A stretch of 16,941 bases of DNA from Bacteroidota bacterium (GTDB taxonomy: Bacteria; Bacteroidota; Bacteroidia; Chitinophagales; Chitinophagaceae). Position numbers and translations under genes: made by a program. Under the pieces are notes generated by a model, which was given only the letters and a program-made list of their open reading frames with translations, was not told the origin of the DNA and did not search any database. Location of the stretch: assembly GCA_947461015.1 (NCBI GenBank), contig CANHIR010000020.1, forward strand, positions 1 to 16,941. The letters run 5' to 3'. This document shows positions 13,514 to 16,941 of the stretch, one piece after another. Numbering within the stretch: the stretch's first letter is position 1; the number at the start of each line of letters is the position of its first letter.

Positions 13514-15835
13514 CTATGATTTAGTAATGGCCTCTTCTAAATTGTATAATATCATACAGGTCTTCATCAATGCGGCTACTTCTAAAGTGTTCTTGTCTTT
13601 TTCAGAAGTTTTAAATTCACCTACATTGATTGTTTTTTCAATCATTTGCGCGTTTGATTTCAAATAATTTTGCTGTTGTAAAAAATAACTTAACAGTTTA
13701 TAAGTTTCTGAAAATTTAGGTTTTCTAATAAGTACGATGGTAAATGCTTTTTCAATTTTTTGATAAATTGTTAATTGCTCAGCACTTAATTTTTGTGCTA
13801 GTACCCTGGAAGCTTCTAAAACAGTTGGGTCATTTAACATGTTCAAGGCTTGCAAAGGGGTGTTGGTGCTGGTGCGTTTTGCTTCGCATTGATCCCTATT
13901 ACTTGCGTCAAACAACATCATACTTGGTGGGGGCGCCGTTAATTTAATAAAGGTATACATGCCTCTTCGATACAAGTCATTTCCATGATCTTGTTTATAA
14001 GCAGCCAATTGTCCACGCCCAGAAGTAGTACTTTCCCATACGCCTTTTGGTTGATACGGTTTCACACTGGGTCCTCCAATGGTATTGTTTAACAAACCAC
14101 TCGTAGACAACACCCAGTCTCTAATAAATTCAGCCTTTAAACGGTTGCGCGGAGCTCTAGTATAGTAAGTATTGTCTGGGTCTTTTTCTAAATTCTTTTT
14201 ATCAATACTACAAGACTGCATATAGGTTGCACTGCTCATTATTTTTTTTACCAAATATTTTATGTCCCAATTGTGCTCCATAAAATCTACGGCCAACCAA
14301 TCCAATAATTCAGGATGTGTTGGAAGTTCACCTTGTAATCCAAAATCCCCCGATGTTTTTACCAATCCTTTTCCAAAAATATCTTGCCAAATAAAATTCA
14401 CAAAAACCCTTGCCGTTAATGGATTGTTTTTACTCACTGTCCATTTTGCTAAACCCAATCGGTTGCGTTCAAATTTTGTGGTATCAAAGGGCATGACCGA
14501 ATTTAATCCTGCAGGTCTTACTAGGGTAGAAGGTGCATCGTATCGGCCTCGGCTTAAAAGATAAGTAGGTCTTACGGTGTCACCCATCACCGATACTTCT
14601 AGTTGATTGGTGTCTTTGGTATTGATAAATTTGAGTAGATTTTGTCTATCTACTGCATTAATAAAAAGCTTTGGTGTTTTAGCAGGTGTTGAAATGCTTA
14701 CGTCACCTTCATACCCCTTTTCCTTGCTCATGTTAAAAAATCCATACAGCTGATAATAATCTTTAGCAGAGAAAGGATCGTATTTGTGATCATGACATTG
14801 CGCACATTCAATGGTTACGCCTAAAATGGCTTTACCGTATGTTCTTGTTTTATCTATATTATTGGTAACTCGGTATTCTTCTTCAATCACACCGCCTTCT
14901 TCGGTATACTTATGGTTTCTCCAAAATGCAGTTGCTAATATGGTTGCTTTATTGTTGTTGGGCATTAGGTCGCCTGCAATTTGTTGCGTTAAAAATTCAT
15001 CATAGTGCATGTTTTTATTAAACGCATTAATCACCCAGTCTCTCCATGGCCATTGTGTTCTTATGTTGTCATCCTGATAACCATATGAATCGGAATACCT
15101 AGCCAAGTCCAACCACAACACCGACATTTTTTCACCATAGGCCGGCTTATTCATAAGTTGATCCATTAAGGAAGCGTACCAATTTTCATTGTTGTTATTC
15201 AGCCAACTTTGTAATTCATTATAAGTGGGGGGCAATCCATTTAAATCAATGTAGGCGCGCTTAATTAAATTTTCTTTTTCGGCAATCGCATTCGGTGCTA
15301 ATTTCTTTTCTTCTATTTTTTCTGCAATAAAATAATCAATTTCATTTTTCACCCATTGGGTATTGTCTATTTTTGGCAGTGCTACTTTTTTAGGCGCCAC
15401 AAAGGACCAGTGCTTTTCATATTTAGCACCTTCTTTAATCCATTGTGTAAATAAAGCAATTTCTTCGGGCGTCAGTTTTGCCAAATGACTAGCCGGCTGC
15501 GGCATAACAATATTGGGATCATCGGAAGATATTCGTCTTATTAATTCACTTTGTTCAGGATGACCCGGTACAATGGCAAAATGTCCTTTGTTATTAGGTA
15601 GTTCGGCGTATGCGCTAGCTTCCAAGTCCAATCTCAAACCTGCTTTCATTTTATTTACGTCTGGCCCGTGACAAGAAAAACATTTGTCAGAAAGAATAGG
15701 CCGAATGTCTCTATTATAAGAAATAGGCTTCTTTGCTTTAAAATCCACAAATGAAATAATGAATACACCCGCTGTAATTAAAACAAGGAGTATTAATATG
15801 ACGATTGTAGTTTTCTTATTTTTTAGGAATCTCAA
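13514..15835 (-). CDS. PSCyt1-DUF1549-DUF1553 membrane-anchored cytochrome protein
   Basis: A 773-residue protein anchored by one N-terminal helix (about 10-30) with the rest periplasmic. A PSCyt1 heme c domain holds CFSCHGPD (52-59) and VMPQPASHLAKLTPEE (110-125; M111 is the probable distal ligand). The DUF1549 (PSCyt2) domain spans about 158-370 and contains IDLNGLPPT (196-204), WLDLARYSDSYGYQ (241-254) and CAQCHDHKYDPFS (344-356), a second CxxCH. The DUF1553 (PSD1) domain spans about 455-720, with NPLTARVFVNFIWQDIFG (471-488), LPTHPELLDWLA (504-515) and a TNTPLQALNMLNDP block (657-670). The architecture is abundant in Planctomycetes and Verrucomicrobia and sporadic in Bacteroidota; its substrate is unknown. 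It starts 2 nt after the NHL gene and ends 4 nt before DUF1501, its usual partner. Confidence 0.92.
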   Translation of the reverse strand: MRFLKNKKTTIVILILLVLITAGVFIISFVDFKAKKPISYNRDIRPILSDKCFSCHGPDVNKMKAGLRLDLEASAYAELPNNKGHFAIVPGHPEQSELIRRISSDDPNIVMPQPASHLAKLTPEEIALFTQWIKEGAKYEKHWSFVAPKKVALPKIDNTQWVKNEIDYFIAEKIEEKKLAPNAIAEKENLIKRAYIDLNGLPPTYNELQSWLNNNNENWYASLMDQLMNKPAYGEKMSVLWLDLARYSDSYGYQDDNIRTQWPWRDWVINAFNKNMHYDEFLTQQIAGDLMPNNNKATILATAFWRNHKYTEEGGVIEEEYRVTNNIDKTRTYGKAILGVTIECAQCHDHKYDPFSAKDYYQLYGFFNMSKEKGYEGDVSISTPAKTPKLFINAVDRQNLLKFINTKDTNQLEVSVMGDTVRPTYLLSRGRYDAPSTLVRPAGLNSVMPFDTTKFERNRLGLAKWTVSKNNPLTARVFVNFIWQDIFGKGLVKTSGDFGLQGELPTHPELLDWLAVDFMEHNWDIKYLVKKIMSSATYMQSCSIDKKNLEKDPDNTYYTRAPRNRLKAEFIRDWVLSTSGLLNNTIGGPSVKPYQPKGVWESTTSGRGQLAAYKQDHGNDLYRRGMYTFIKLTAPPPSMMLFDASNRDQCEAKRTSTNTPLQALNMLNDPTVLEASRVLAQKLSAEQLTIYQKIEKAFTIVLIRKPKFSETYKLLSYFLQQQNYLKSNAQMIEKTINVGEFKTSEKDKNTLEVAALMKTCMILYNLEEAITKS

Positions 15836-15837
15836 AA

Positions 15838-16863
15838 TTATACTTTTGAAAATTTATAAGGATACACTTTGCCTGAAGCCCATTGCGCAACATAAATATT
15901 ACCATCATCGTCTACACAAACATCATGTGGATGATTTAAAATTTTATCGGTTTGTGACATGGGTTGTAACGCTCCATTCACGTAAGTGGGTTCACTGCCC
16001 CCCAAATTAGAAACTACTTTATTATTTTTATCTAAAATGGTAATAAACCCTGTATGCTCGGTATCTAAATTAGGAGAACGTAAAACAGCAGCATATAAAT
16101 AATCACCTTTTATCACTGGGCGACACATACAAGCGCCAGGCAAGTGAATCACCTCCATTAGCTTTCCATCCATGCTAAAACGCTTAAATGCATTGCGGGT
16201 ACGATCGGTAATAAGCAGGGTAGGCTTGCCGTTGCGGCTATCTACACAAATACCATGTGCGTTATCAAAATGCGCATCACCTTCGCCTCTACCTCCAAAA
16301 ACATTTTTTAAATTTCCTTTTTCATCATAGTGCATGATATGTTGCGCGCCATAACCGTCGGCAATATAAAATTCACCGTTTGCTAAAACAGTTGTTTCCG
16401 TTGGCACAAATGCTGCTGTTTTTGCATAAGCAGGAATATCTTTTGGTGCATCAATGGTGAAAATTATTTTTCCATCCATAGTGGTTTTATACACCTGATG
16501 TTTGTTGGTATCGGTAATAAATAAATAATCCGTCTTGCCATCATGTTGTACAGTTAATCCGTGTGCACCCGGAAAATCATGCCCCCAAGTTTCTAATAAC
16601 TTTCCACTTTTATTGTAAACAATAATATTGTTTTTTGTTTCATTGGTTAATAACACAATACGTCCTTTGCCATCCTGTATCATTTCATGACAATCATTCA
16701 CGGGTGTTTGATCTGCATTTAAAGTACCCCATTTTGTGTCAAGGGTATATTTCATATGGTTATGTCCATACACAGGAGTTGTTGTATTCATATTTATTTT
16801 GGATGTAATGAAGATGCCCATGGTGGACACAGCGCTATTTTTTAAAAAATTTCTTCTTTTCAT
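15838..16863 (-). CDS. Tat-exported NHL-type six-bladed beta-propeller protein
   Basis: A 341-residue protein beginning with a Tat-type signal (MKRRNFLKNSAVSTMGIF) and folding as an NHL/6-bladed beta-propeller. Repeated blade openings carry a His: NDCHEMI (56-62), GAHGLTV (99-105), NAHGICV (201-207) and HPHDVCV (311-317), each followed by a strand such as LFITDTN, LLITDR or IYVAQWA. FYIADGYGAQHIMHYD (165-180) resembles the corresponding segment of peptidyl-alpha-hydroxyglycine amidating lyase, a zinc-binding NHL propeller. The substrate here is unknown. ATG at 16863 is selected because the twin-arginine signal starts there; a TTG at 16896 is an unlikely alternative. It is the first gene of the operon, 2 nt ahead of the DUF1549/DUF1553 gene. 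Confidence 0.85.
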   Translation of the reverse strand: MKRRNFLKNSAVSTMGIFITSKINMNTTTPVYGHNHMKYTLDTKWGTLNADQTPVNDCHEMIQDGKGRIVLLTNETKNNIIVYNKSGKLLETWGHDFPGAHGLTVQHDGKTDYLFITDTNKHQVYKTTMDGKIIFTIDAPKDIPAYAKTAAFVPTETTVLANGEFYIADGYGAQHIMHYDEKGNLKNVFGGRGEGDAHFDNAHGICVDSRNGKPTLLITDRTRNAFKRFSMDGKLMEVIHLPGACMCRPVIKGDYLYAAVLRSPNLDTEHTGFITILDKNNKVVSNLGGSEPTYVNGALQPMSQTDKILNHPHDVCVDDDGNIYVAQWASGKVYPYKFSKV

Positions 16864-16893
16864 GATATTGCAGGCAATCGTTAAAGGCCTTAC

Positions 16894-16901
16894 CAAATTT
16901 A
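16894..16901 (-). promoter_or_regulatory. Candidate -7 element for the four-gene operon (TAAATTTG)
   Basis: On the minus strand TAAATTTG matches the Bacteroidota -7 consensus TAnnTTTG about 30 nt before the NHL protein ATG, the only gap large enough for a promoter of this operon inside the window. A properly spaced TTG -33 element is not visible, so the call is tentative. The stretch 16864-16941 holds no other feature I can support. Confidence 0.35.
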
Positions 16902-16941
16902 TTGAAATGAGGGCATAAATTGGAATAATATGTTACAATAA

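Overview
The window looks like chromosomal DNA of a Bacteroidota bacterium, most likely a Chitinophagaceae-type aerobe. It is A+T-rich, start codons lack obvious Shine-Dalgarno sequences, and promoter-like TAnnTTTG (-7) motifs occur. The heme-copper oxidase genes lie in the order ctaD-ctaB-ctaE-ctaE2-coxIV-sco-DUF420, which is typical of that phylum. I see no tRNA, rRNA, CRISPR array, insertion sequence or integrase.

Region 1 (1-4309, + strand) is the downstream half of a cytochrome c oxidase locus. It holds the last 16 codons of a probable subunit I gene, a hairpin, heme O synthase, two tandem subunit III paralogues, a small subunit IV and a strong intrinsic terminator. A second transcription unit follows, with a SCO-type copper chaperone and a DUF420 membrane protein that carries an EF-hand-like loop.

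Region 2 (4306-6867, - strand) is a compact housekeeping unit. In transcription order it encodes a DAO-type FAD oxidoreductase, the tRNA m7G46 methyltransferase TrmB, a tiny cysteine-rich DUF5522-like protein, and an alkyltransferase-like protein (ATL) with Ala in place of the MGMT catalytic Cys. The last two overlap, and the ATL and DUF420 stop codons overlap convergently.

Region 3 (6868-9939, + strand) starts with a divergent intergenic region holding a perfect 8-bp inverted repeat that abuts a start codon. It is followed by two secreted proteins: a ThuA-domain protein and a 725-residue glycoside-hydrolase-like protein (clan GH-D / GH36-like).

Region 4 (9942-16863, - strand) is the most unusual part: four genes separated by only 1-4 nt. 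They encode a Tat-exported NHL beta-propeller, a membrane-anchored two-CxxCH DUF1549/DUF1553 protein, a Tat-exported DUF1501 protein, and a 706-residue fusion of DUF2231-like membrane domain, cytochrome c, leucine-rich-repeat-like, chitobiase-C-like and discoidin-like modules. The PSCyt1/DUF1549/DUF1553 plus DUF1501 pairing is best known from Planctomycetes and Verrucomicrobia, and its biochemistry is largely unknown. The convergent ThuA/GH-like pair suggests, by inference only, a periplasmic or surface oxidative carbohydrate system that could pass electrons to the respiratory chain, whose terminal oxidase is encoded in the same window.
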